A DNA stretch of 5,672 bases from positions 1 to 5,672 of the forward strand of contig CAMCTQ010000083.1 in the NCBI GenBank assembly GCA_945878545.1, written 5' to 3'. The notes under the pieces were generated by a model. It was not told the DNA's origin. It was given only the letters and a program-made list of their open reading frames with translations, and did no database searches. The position numbers and the translations under genes were made by a program. Of this stretch, positions 1-5,103 are shown in pieces. Numbering within the stretch: the stretch's first letter is position 1; each line of letters starts with the position of its first letter. The DNA is from Rickettsia typhi. Its GTDB lineage: Bacteria; Pseudomonadota; Alphaproteobacteria; Rickettsiales; Rickettsiaceae.

Positions 1-150
1 ACATTCGTAACCTTTGAGTTTGTTTTTTTGCGGATTATCTTTCGCAAGAATTTTGGGTAAAATAACAACAACTAGGGCAATAAACGTAGCTATGCCAAAA
101 AAAACTACAATTGGTAAATACTCAACTAAGATTTTAGAGTTATGGTGCAT
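1..150 (-). CDS. nuoA: NADH-quinone oxidoreductase subunit A, N-terminal part (cut by window edge)
   Basis: The minus strand encodes 50 codons from an ATG at 150 to the window edge without a stop. The product starts MHHNSKILVEYLPIVVFF, continues as a hydrophobic helix to about residue 35, then a charged loop ending KGYEC. This is the NuoA pattern: a short N-terminus, a first transmembrane helix beginning around LVEYLPI, and a loop with the conserved Y-E-C just before the family's G. NuoA is a small (about 120 aa) membrane subunit of respiratory complex I near the quinone site in the inner membrane. An in-frame TAG lies eight codons upstream with no other start codon between, which fixes the ATG. 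An AAGG at 162-165 (minus strand) sits 11 bases before it. The remaining helices and probably nuoB onward lie left of the window. The gene is divergent from flgB. The identification rests on family pattern only. Confidence 0.88.
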   Translation of the reverse strand, partial: MHHNSKILVEYLPIVVFFGIATFIALVVVILPKILAKDNPQKNKLKGYEC

Positions 151-186
151 TAAAAAGCGTACCTTCGACTAGGTTGTTGACTCCTC

Positions 187-215
187 ATAATACAATTGCT
201 ACACTAAAAATGCAA
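187..215 (-). promoter_or_regulatory. Candidate sigma-70 promoter for nuoA
   Basis: On the minus strand, TTGCAT (210-215) and TATTAT (187-192) are separated by exactly 17 bases. The -10 matches the consensus at five of six positions and the -35 at three of six. Transcription would begin near 180 and give a leader of about 30 bases containing the AAGG before the nuoA ATG. In so AT-rich a sequence such matches are common, so this is only a candidate. Confidence 0.35.
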
Positions 216-284
216 AATTGGCAATAAAAATTAACCAACCGAGCACGACTCTTAGATCCAGCGTGTATTTGAGCAACCAATGTA

Positions 285-313
285 TTGCTTGAGTTTAAAT
301 ATAGTCATAATAT
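285..313 (+). promoter_or_regulatory. Candidate sigma-70 promoter for the flgB-flgC-fliE genes
   Basis: TTGCTT (285-290) and TAATAT (308-313) are 17 bases apart and point toward flgB, with about 120 bases from the -10 to the chosen flgB start. Matches to consensus are moderate (three and four of six). A TATAAT at 326-331 is also present but lacks a -35 at the right distance. I see no sigma-54 type element. Weak evidence in an AT-rich spacer. Confidence 0.25.
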
Positions 314-434
314 TGTATAGAATATTATAATTATTTAGATACACAATCCATTAAGATATTGAAAATGAATTGTAACTATGTTAAATTTTAGCTTGTTTTG
401 TATTCAAAATCTTTTTAAGACATTTAGCCAAGTG

Positions 435-944
435 ATGAAAAACATATTAGTTTTTTTTGCGTTTTGTATTTTGACCACCAGCTTTAGTGCTTATGGGGGG
501 AAACATCTTGCTATGAAAAAATCAGATAATAGTGATGATGCAAAAAACACGACAACTAATGAGTTAATGAAGTCATATCTCGAACTTACTTCCTTTAGAC
601 ACAAAATATTATCTCAGAATCTTGCTAACGTAAATACACCAGGTTATAAAGCTGAAGAAGTAGCTGCTCCCAAGGAATATTCCGATTTAGCTGGAAAAGG
701 AAAGACAACTAGAAGCGTTAAACTTGCCAGAACAACTAGTAATCATATTGATGGAGGGCAAAAATCTGCTGAAAAGTTTGCCGCACATAAACTGCAAGAT
801 CCTTATGAAATTAAGCCTAACGGTAACAATGTTTCTCTTGCTCAACAAATGACCAAAGTATCTCAGAATCAGCAAGATTACAATGCCGCAGTTAAAGGAT
901 ATGCTGTTATGAATAGTTTAGTGTCCGCCGTTCTTGGTAAGTAA
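435..944 (+). CDS. flgB: Flagellar basal-body proximal rod protein FlgB with a putative Sec signal peptide
   Basis: FlgB forms part of the proximal rod that joins the MS ring to the distal rod. The family signature is at residues 54-72, FRHKILSQNLANVNTPGYK, the rod-protein motif that in FlgB reads roughly ANIANADTPGYK. The C-terminal helix region (about 130-169, from NNVSLAQQMTKVSQNQQDYN onward) also fits the family. The start is uncertain: the frame opens at an ATG at 378, but the ATG at 435 gives 169 aa beginning with a signal-peptide-like segment, MKN followed by a hydrophobic stretch (residues 4-18) and a plausible cleavage site around 18-21 (FSAYG). Another ATG at 514 would yield a protein of more usual length without that segment; a GGGGGG run lies 12 bases before it. 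None of the starts has a good Shine-Dalgarno. Rod proteins normally lack Sec signals, but flgC next door also has one, which favours 435. A low-complexity polar linker (about 27-44) precedes the FlgB domain. Confidence 0.9.
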   Translation: MKNILVFFAFCILTTSFSAYGGKHLAMKKSDNSDDAKNTTTNELMKSYLELTSFRHKILSQNLANVNTPGYKAEEVAAPKEYSDLAGKGKTTRSVKLARTTSNHIDGGQKSAEKFAAHKLQDPYEIKPNGNNVSLAQQMTKVSQNQQDYNAAVKGYAVMNSLVSAVLGK

Positions 945-1027
945 AATTACAAAAATTAGGCATAAATAACAAAACACTTACAAAAAATATAGTTAATTTT
1001 TAAAAAGTAAGTTATAAATAATAAATT

Positions 1028-1507
1028 ATGAAAACAAAATTATTATTTTCTATTTTAGCTATGATGATCTGTTCATCGAAGGTTTGTTTTGCCTTAGAAG
1101 ATGATTTAAAAAAGGCAGTTGAAGTAGCGGCTCACGGCAGTCATTTTCAATCTGAAAGGTTGAAAGTTGCGGCAGAAAACATGGCTAATGAAGATTCAAC
1201 TTCTGTTACCCCTGGTGGCGATCCTTACCGAAGGAAAGTCATTTTTGCCAACAACAAATATGATAAAAGATTTAGGACTAATGTTGTTACAACTAAAAAG
1301 GTTGATTTTGACAAATCAGACTTTATACTGAAGTACGATCCACATCATCCAGCAGCAAATGAAGAAGGATACGTTAAATATCCCAATATTCAGAAAGAAA
1401 TTGAAAGAGCGGATGCAAGCGAAGCTCAGCGCGGTTATGAAGCAAATTTAGGTATAATTGAAATAAGCAATTCTTTGATGCAAAAAACTATAGAGGCAAT
1501 GAAATAA
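1028..1507 (+). CDS. flgC: Flagellar basal-body rod protein FlgC with a putative Sec signal peptide
   Basis: FlgC is a proximal rod subunit that stacks with FlgB. Family motifs are clear: the N-terminal rod motif at residues 42-57 (SERLKVAAENMANEDS), GGDPYRRK at 63-70, YDPHHP at 103-108 with GYVKYPN at 114-120, and the C-terminal helix ASEAQRGYEANLGIIEISN at 130-148, which corresponds to the usual ASRxYxAN segment. The total is 159 aa against about 135-140 for typical FlgC. The excess is the N-terminus: MKTK, a hydrophobic run (5-15), then SSKVCFA with predicted cleavage after residue 22, leaving a mature chain of about 137 aa, the normal FlgC length. No lipobox is evident. The ATG is the first in frame after an AT-rich 83-base gap from flgB; no strong ribosome binding site is visible. 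fliE starts one base after its stop, so the two are surely co-transcribed. Confidence 0.94.
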   Translation: MKTKLLFSILAMMICSSKVCFALEDDLKKAVEVAAHGSHFQSERLKVAAENMANEDSTSVTPGGDPYRRKVIFANNKYDKRFRTNVVTTKKVDFDKSDFILKYDPHHPAANEEGYVKYPNIQKEIERADASEAQRGYEANLGIIEISNSLMQKTIEAMK

Positions 1508-1508
1508 T

Positions 1509-1952
1509 ATGGCAATAGATAGTATTTCCTTATTGGCGCAAAATACGTATAGTCAAATTCAGAACCGTCCAAAGGTTGCGGTTGACCAAGATATTCAGGT
1601 GCAGCAAGCTGTGAGCTTCCAGAATATGGTAAAAAAGGATTTTAATAGCTTTTCTAAAATGTCTCCTGCTCAGATTTTACAACACATACAGGGTGCCAAA
1701 TCCGCTGCAAGCTCGAACTATGTAGCAGGTGCTAGTTATGTATCAACCGGAGTAGTCGGCAGTAGCGTTAGCTCTTTAAGAAGCACCCTAAATCAACATG
1801 AAAAGGTGGTTAGAAAATCTTTAATTAATGAAGCATCTCTAGTTGACGTCCTAACAGCGACAACAGAAGCAACAAATACAATGAAGACTATAGTCTCCGT
1901 CCGAGATAAGTTCATGGAAGCTTTTGATAAAGTAATGAATATGTCTATGTAG
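1509..1952 (+). CDS. fliE: Flagellar hook-basal body complex protein FliE
   Basis: FliE links the MS ring to the rod and is an early substrate of the flagellar type III export apparatus. The diagnostic part is the C-terminus, residues 110-147: SLVDVLTATTEATNTMKT, then VRDKFMEAFDKVMNMSM, matching the family ending in which VRNKLLEAYQEIMRM is typical. The N-terminus (MAIDSISLLAQNTYSQ) is polar with no signal peptide, as expected and unlike its two neighbours. At 147 aa it is longer than the usual 100-110 aa; the extra length is a Ser/Ala/Val-rich middle (about 64-92). The ATG overlaps the flgC end as TAATATG, suggesting translational coupling, with AGAGG at 1492-1496 twelve bases upstream as a possible ribosome binding site. 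The gene ends with TAG. In many relatives fliQ or other export genes follow; here none does. Confidence 0.93.
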   Translation: MAIDSISLLAQNTYSQIQNRPKVAVDQDIQVQQAVSFQNMVKKDFNSFSKMSPAQILQHIQGAKSAASSNYVAGASYVSTGVVGSSVSSLRSTLNQHEKVVRKSLINEASLVDVLTATTEATNTMKTIVSVRDKFMEAFDKVMNMSM

Positions 1953-1955
1953 CTT

Positions 1956-1970
1956 GGCTCTGCTGCAAAT
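1956..1970 (+). repeat. IS6-like terminal repeat, possible IS scar (copy 1)
   Basis: GGCTCTGCTGCAAAT begins three bases after the fliE stop codon. It matches copy 2 at 4986-5000 at 13 of 15 positions in the same orientation. The core GGCTCTGxTGCAAA resembles the terminal inverted repeats of IS6-family elements such as IS6100 and IS26 as I recall them. No transposase reading frame adjoins it, so it would be a decayed end. Chance similarity is possible. Confidence 0.3.
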
Positions 1971-2045
1971 AAATATTTTTCTATCTCTGGAAAAATTTAT
2001 GATATTAGACCTCTTGCTAGCTCCTTTCACAGTAGAACCTCTGTT

Positions 2046-2075
2046 TTGAAATAACAAAACTTATAAATTTTTAAT
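2046..2075 (+). promoter_or_regulatory. Candidate sigma-70 promoter for rsh
   Basis: TTGAAA (2046-2051) and TTTAAT (2070-2075) are separated by 18 bases; each hexamer matches consensus at five of six positions. It would start transcription near 2082 and leave a leader of about 150 bases before the rsh start. That leader would carry the palindromes at 2138-2186 and the mini-ORF at 2150-2173. This is the best hexamer pair I found in the spacer. Confidence 0.35.
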
Positions 2076-2116
2076 ATTTTTAAAAACTTTAAGCTAAACT
2101 CAAGCCACAAAGCATC

Positions 2117-2131
2117 AAATAAATTTTATTT
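2117..2131 (+). repeat. AT-only palindrome upstream of rsh
   Basis: AAATAAA and TTTATTT form a perfect 7-bp inverted repeat around one central T. It could be an operator or simply reflect base composition; with no G-C pairs it would be a poor terminator. Confidence 0.25.
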
Positions 2132-2137
2132 AATAGC

Positions 2138-2186
2138 CCTAAGGAGAAAATGATATACTCTAAATTTTTATAAATATATCCTTAGG
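2138..2186 (+). promoter_or_regulatory. Paired CCTWAGG palindromes flanking an extended -10 (possible rsh operator)
   Basis: CCTAAGGA (2138-2145) and TCCTTAGG (2179-2186) are perfect 8-bp inverted repeats of each other, and each is itself a CCT-N-AGG palindrome. Their centres are 41 bp apart, close to four helical turns. Between them lies TGATATACT (2151-2159), an extended -10 (TGN plus TATACT) without a clear -35. A repressor or activator bound to both sites would bracket this promoter. The repeats and spacing are seen directly; the regulatory role is inference. Confidence 0.3.
2150..2173 (+). CDS. Possible seven-codon leader peptide ahead of rsh
   Basis: An AAGGAG at 2141-2146, the strongest Shine-Dalgarno sequence in the window, lies three bases before an ATG that opens MIYSKFL and then TAA. 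It sits 60 bases before rsh and between the two CCTWAGG palindromes. It can be translated only if transcription starts upstream, as from the 2046-2075 candidate; the extended -10 at 2151-2159 overlaps it and would exclude it. The peptide has no run of a single regulatory amino acid, and the three-base spacing is short. A chance match is quite possible. Confidence 0.15.
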   Translation: MIYSKFL

Positions 2187-2232
2187 TCTTATTATATACA
2201 CCAATTCTAGAATTTAACTGGAGTACTTGCAA

Positions 2233-4383
2233 GTGCACTTGGATTACCAAGCTATAATAGAAAAGTATAAATCTTACGATATCGCAATAGATGAAGCGAA
2301 GATAAAAAAAGCTATTGAGTTTGCTATAAAATATCATGGGACTCAACAAAGAGAATCTGGAGATCCTTATTATCATCATCCTCTTGAAGTAGCAGAAATA
2401 ATTGCAGAAATGCGTTTAGATACCGACTCAATAGTTACAGCTATATTACATGACACCATCGAAGACACTGACTTAACACTTGAAGAGATTGAAAAAAATT
2501 TTGGTAAAGACGTAGCAAAATTGGTTGACGGAGTTACTAAACTGACAAAAATTCAATTTAAAGCAGAGAATATTCGCCAAGCCGAAAATTTTCGGAAATT
2601 ACTAATAGCGATGAGTGATGACATAAGAGTTTTACTTGTTAAGCTTGCTGATCGCCTTCATAATATGCGTACCATAAATTTCATTACTAACGAAGAAAAA
2701 AAGAAGCGAATTGCCTTAGAAACCATCGAAATATATGCGCCATTAGCAGAGAGAATAGGTGTTCAACAAATAAAAACAGAACTACAAGATATTTGTTTCG
2801 AAGTACTCAATCCAGATATTAGACAATCAATAATTCATCGATTCGAATCCATTGAAGCTGGGCACGATAAATTTATTCCACAAATTATTGATGAAATTAA
2901 AAAAACTATTGAAAACCAAGGTTTGAAAGCCGATGTTTCCGGCCGAAGAAAAACGGCTTACTCTACGTGGATGAAAATGAAACAAAAGAACGTTAGTATA
3001 GAACAATTATCAGATATAATCGCCTTTAGAGTGGTAGTTGATAATGTTGAAAATTGTTATAGGGCTCTTGGCATAATTCATAGTGCATATAAAATGGTGC
3101 CCGACAATTTTCAAGATTTCATCAGCACACCTAAAAACAACGGCTATCAGTCTTTGCACACAGTAGTTATTGGCCCGTTACGTCAAAAAATTGAGGTGCA
3201 AATCAGAACATCTAAAATGCATGATATAGCCGAACTTGGTGTTGCAGCTCATTGGCGTTATAAACAAGGCCATGACGATGCACTGGATAGCAACAAATAT
3301 ACGTGGATTAGAGAATTACTTTCAATTTTAGATCAGAACAATGATCCTGAAGCATTCCTGCAAAATACTAAACTGGCAATGTACTATGACCAAGTATTTT
3401 GTTTCACCCCAAAAGGTAATCTTATCGCTCTGCCAAAAGGAGCAACTACTGTTGACTTTGCCTATATGGTACATTCAGACATAGGAAATGCATGCGTGGG
3501 AGCAAAAATAAATGGCAGAATAGTTCCATTAAAGACACAACTTGTTAACGGCGATCAAGTTGAGATAATAACTTCTAAACATCAAACCGCTTCTCCATCA
3601 TGGGAAAAATTTGTAGTTACCGGTAAAGCGAGAGGGGAAATCCAAAAGGTTATTCAGAATCAACGGAGAAATCAACACGTAAAACTTGGCAAAACAATTA
3701 TTCAGAAAGCTTTAAAAGCTAATAAAATAGATGATGAAACAAAAGCTCTTTCGATAGCTTGTAAATTCTTCAACAAAACTCTTGATGAATTATTTTTTGC
3801 AATAGGCGAAGGAACAATAACTCGAGAAGAAGTTATAAAAAAAACAACTCCTCAAAGAAGCAGATTAAGTTCCACTTTATCTTTATTAAAGTTTGGCAAA
3901 AAAGCTCCTTTAGTCTCAGAGCAAGAAAATGCAATACCTATTAAGGGCTTAATACCTGGAATGGCTATGCATTATGCTAAGTGCTGTCATCCGCTTCCTG
4001 GCGATAGAATAGTCGGCATTGTTCATACAGGTAGTGGCGTTACAATTCATACCTCTGACTGCGAAATGCTAAATAATTTTGCTGGTATGCCAGAGAGAAT
4101 ACTTGATCTTACTTGGGATAGTAACAGATCCAATATTCCATTTGTTTCTAGAATAAAAATTCTATTATTAAATGAATCCGGGAGTCTTGCAACTCTAGCT
4201 GGAGAAATCTCCAAAGATGGCGGTAATATAATCAACTTTAAAATAACAAGTCGTAATAGCGATTATTTTGAAATGCTATTTGATGTGGAAGTTAAATCTT
4301 CTAAACATATAGACGAAATTATCAATGCACTTAGAACTAAAAAAGTAGTACAATACGTAGATAGGGACAAAAGCGAGAGGTAA
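2233..4383 (+). CDS. rsh: Bifunctional (p)ppGpp synthetase/hydrolase, RelA/SpoT homolog (Rsh)
   Basis: This enzyme makes (p)ppGpp from ATP plus GDP/GTP and hydrolyses it, controlling the stringent response in the cytoplasm. The full domain order is present (numbering from the GTG, 716 aa). The HD hydrolase has R40, H49 (HHP), LHDTIEDT with H73/D74 and E77/D78, and D140 in LADRLHN, so it looks competent. The synthetase domain has GRRK at 237-240, D261 in SDIIAFR, Y305 in NGYQSLHT and E321 in IEVQIRT, so the catalytic acids and the stacking tyrosine are kept. TGS is at about 386-448, the zinc-finger-like HYAKCCHPLPGD at 580-591 and ACT at about 640-710. Oddity: the usual RxKD is NFQD at 292-295. 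No ATG start is possible: an in-frame TAA lies at 2215-2217 and the first internal ATG is inside the HD domain. GTG at 2233 is nine bases after GGAG (2220-2223); TTG at 2227 is the alternative. Length is normal for the family. Confidence 0.97.
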   Translation: MHLDYQAIIEKYKSYDIAIDEAKIKKAIEFAIKYHGTQQRESGDPYYHHPLEVAEIIAEMRLDTDSIVTAILHDTIEDTDLTLEEIEKNFGKDVAKLVDGVTKLTKIQFKAENIRQAENFRKLLIAMSDDIRVLLVKLADRLHNMRTINFITNEEKKKRIALETIEIYAPLAERIGVQQIKTELQDICFEVLNPDIRQSIIHRFESIEAGHDKFIPQIIDEIKKTIENQGLKADVSGRRKTAYSTWMKMKQKNVSIEQLSDIIAFRVVVDNVENCYRALGIIHSAYKMVPDNFQDFISTPKNNGYQSLHTVVIGPLRQKIEVQIRTSKMHDIAELGVAAHWRYKQGHDDALDSNKYTWIRELLSILDQNNDPEAFLQNTKLAMYYDQVFCFTPKGNLIALPKGATTVDFAYMVHSDIGNACVGAKINGRIVPLKTQLVNGDQVEIITSKHQTASPSWEKFVVTGKARGEIQKVIQNQRRNQHVKLGKTIIQKALKANKIDDETKALSIACKFFNKTLDELFFAIGEGTITREEVIKKTTPQRSRLSSTLSLLKFGKKAPLVSEQENAIPIKGLIPGMAMHYAKCCHPLPGDRIVGIVHTGSGVTIHTSDCEMLNNFAGMPERILDLTWDSNRSNIPFVSRIKILLLNESGSLATLAGEISKDGGNIINFKITSRNSDYFEMLFDVEVKSSKHIDEIINALRTKKVVQYVDRDKSER
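4377..4380 (+). promoter_or_regulatory. Ribosome binding site for the gene after rsh
   Basis: GAGG lies within the last codons of rsh, six bases before the ATG at 4387. The good spacing and the three-base gap between genes support the chosen start and translation from the rsh transcript. Confidence 0.5.
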
Positions 4384-4386
4384 ATT

Positions 4387-4935
4387 ATGCAAAATTCAAC
4401 CAATAGCGGAGAGCCAGAAGGAATTCTGTCTGGTACACAAATAGTAACAATAACTTTGTCATGCTGTTCTTTGCTAGGAACATTATTAACGTTTGCCTAT
4501 ATTAAAATCAAATCCCAATTTAGAGATAAACAAGATTCAAAAATTGAACTTACTAATGAAGTTACAAAAAAAGGAGAAGAAATAACAACATTAAACAAAC
4601 TAACAATAATATATAGAAATGACGAACTCTACGCTGAAGAAACTGTTACTACGCAGAATGGCAAGAACGAGAGAAAAGAATCCTTAACCCCTGAAACATT
4701 TAAAGATTCTTCTAAAGTAGACGAAGTATTAAACAATAATCACCAAGGTGATTTAATAATTGCAGGTTCTAGAAAATCATTAGAAAACAAGGCATTAAAT
4801 ACATATATTAAATCGATTTATATAGCGCAAGGAAGAGAAAGCATTGTGGGTTTAGAGGAAATTACATATTTTCTCGACAAAAATAAGAGTAGCTCAGGAA
4901 CTGACGTAATTTTATTAGGTGATGACTCCGTCTAA
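4387..4935 (+). CDS. Unknown single-pass membrane protein in the rsh operon
   Basis: I do not recognise this 182-aa protein. It has a polar, slightly acidic N-terminus (1-16), one hydrophobic helix at about 18-39 (TQIVTITLSCCSLLGTLLTF) containing adjacent cysteines C26 and C27, then a basic patch (K40, K42, R46, K48). By the positive-inside rule the N-terminus would face the periplasm and the remaining 140 residues the cytoplasm. That soluble part is Lys/Glu/Thr/Asn-rich and ends with ILLGDDSV. The start has a well-placed GAGG and lies three bases after the rsh stop, so the two genes very probably share a transcript. Codon use is like that of its neighbours. A link to stringent-response control or Rsh localisation is suggested by context only; no motif shows it. 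I am confident that it is a gene, not of any function. Confidence 0.8.
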   Translation: MQNSTNSGEPEGILSGTQIVTITLSCCSLLGTLLTFAYIKIKSQFRDKQDSKIELTNEVTKKGEEITTLNKLTIIYRNDELYAEETVTTQNGKNERKESLTPETFKDSSKVDEVLNNNHQGDLIIAGSRKSLENKALNTYIKSIYIAQGRESIVGLEEITYFLDKNKSSSGTDVILLGDDSV

Positions 4936-4966
4936 CATAATACTATGTTGATCATTATTTTTCTAA
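4934..4966 (+). terminator. Weak candidate terminator after the rsh operon
   Basis: AACATA (4934-4939) and TATGTT (4944-4949) form a 6-bp stem with a four-base loop that overlaps the stop codon of the membrane-protein gene. A T-rich stretch (ATTATTTTTCT) follows after a few bases. The stem is short and has only one G-C pair, so termination efficiency would be low; the assignment rests mostly on position. Confidence 0.25.
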
Positions 4967-4985
4967 GCTCCAAAGCTCTTCCCTA

Positions 4986-5000
4986 GGCTATGTTGCAAAT
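4986..5000 (+). repeat. IS6-like terminal repeat, possible IS scar (copy 2)
   Basis: GGCTATGTTGCAAAT matches copy 1 (1956-1970) at 13 of 15 positions in the same orientation; similarity stops after the AAAT. It lies in the spacer between the rsh operon and the orphan ORF. Because both copies point the same way, they are not the two ends of one element. No transposase adjoins it. Confidence 0.3.
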
Positions 5001-5065
5001 TTAATTACTAAATTGAATTTAAATTACCGATTTCCATTCTAGGCTTAAGTAACTCATAATCAGTG

Positions 5066-5074
5066 TGATACAAT
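5066..5074 (+). promoter_or_regulatory. Candidate extended -10 promoter for the orphan ORF
   Basis: TGATACAAT is a TGN followed by TACAAT, an extended -10 with five of six consensus bases. No good -35 stands upstream. Transcription from about 5081 would include the ATG at 5104 but not the alternative GTG at 5065. Confidence 0.3.
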
Positions 5075-5103
5075 GCCTTTTTCCTAACCTTGGCGAAACT
5101 ATT

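Noticed and set aside
152..188. Twelve-codon ORF (MRSQQPSRRYAF) on the minus strand whose TAA overlaps the nuoA ATG
   Set aside because: Its ATG overlaps the -10 of the candidate nuoA promoter, so it would not be transcribed from there, and it lacks a ribosome binding site.
270..290. AGCAA/TTGCT hairpin near the flgB promoter candidate
   Set aside because: Only 5 bp of perfect stem, with no conserved context or T-tract.
186..300. Short hydrophobic frames on the minus strand upstream of nuoA
   Set aside because: Two frames stay open for 25-35 codons but neither has a convincing start or ribosome binding site, and no family is recognisable.
378..434. Longer FlgB start giving 19 extra residues (MLNFSLFCIQNLFKTFSQV)
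   Set aside because: It would place a second hydrophobic stretch before a good signal-peptide-like MKN start, has no ribosome binding site, and FlgB proteins do not have such an extension.
687..875. Minus-strand ORF inside flgB
   Set aside because: Shadow frame entirely within a confidently identified gene.
1851..2057. Minus-strand ORF over the fliE end and spacer, considered as a transposase remnant
   Set aside because: Half of it is the shadow of fliE, and the residues show no transposase motif that I can identify.
2182..2379. Minus-strand ORF over the rsh start
   Set aside because: Shadow of the well-supported rsh coding sequence.
4047..4235. Minus-strand ORF inside the rsh 3' half
   Set aside because: Shadow frame opposite the zinc-finger and ACT region.
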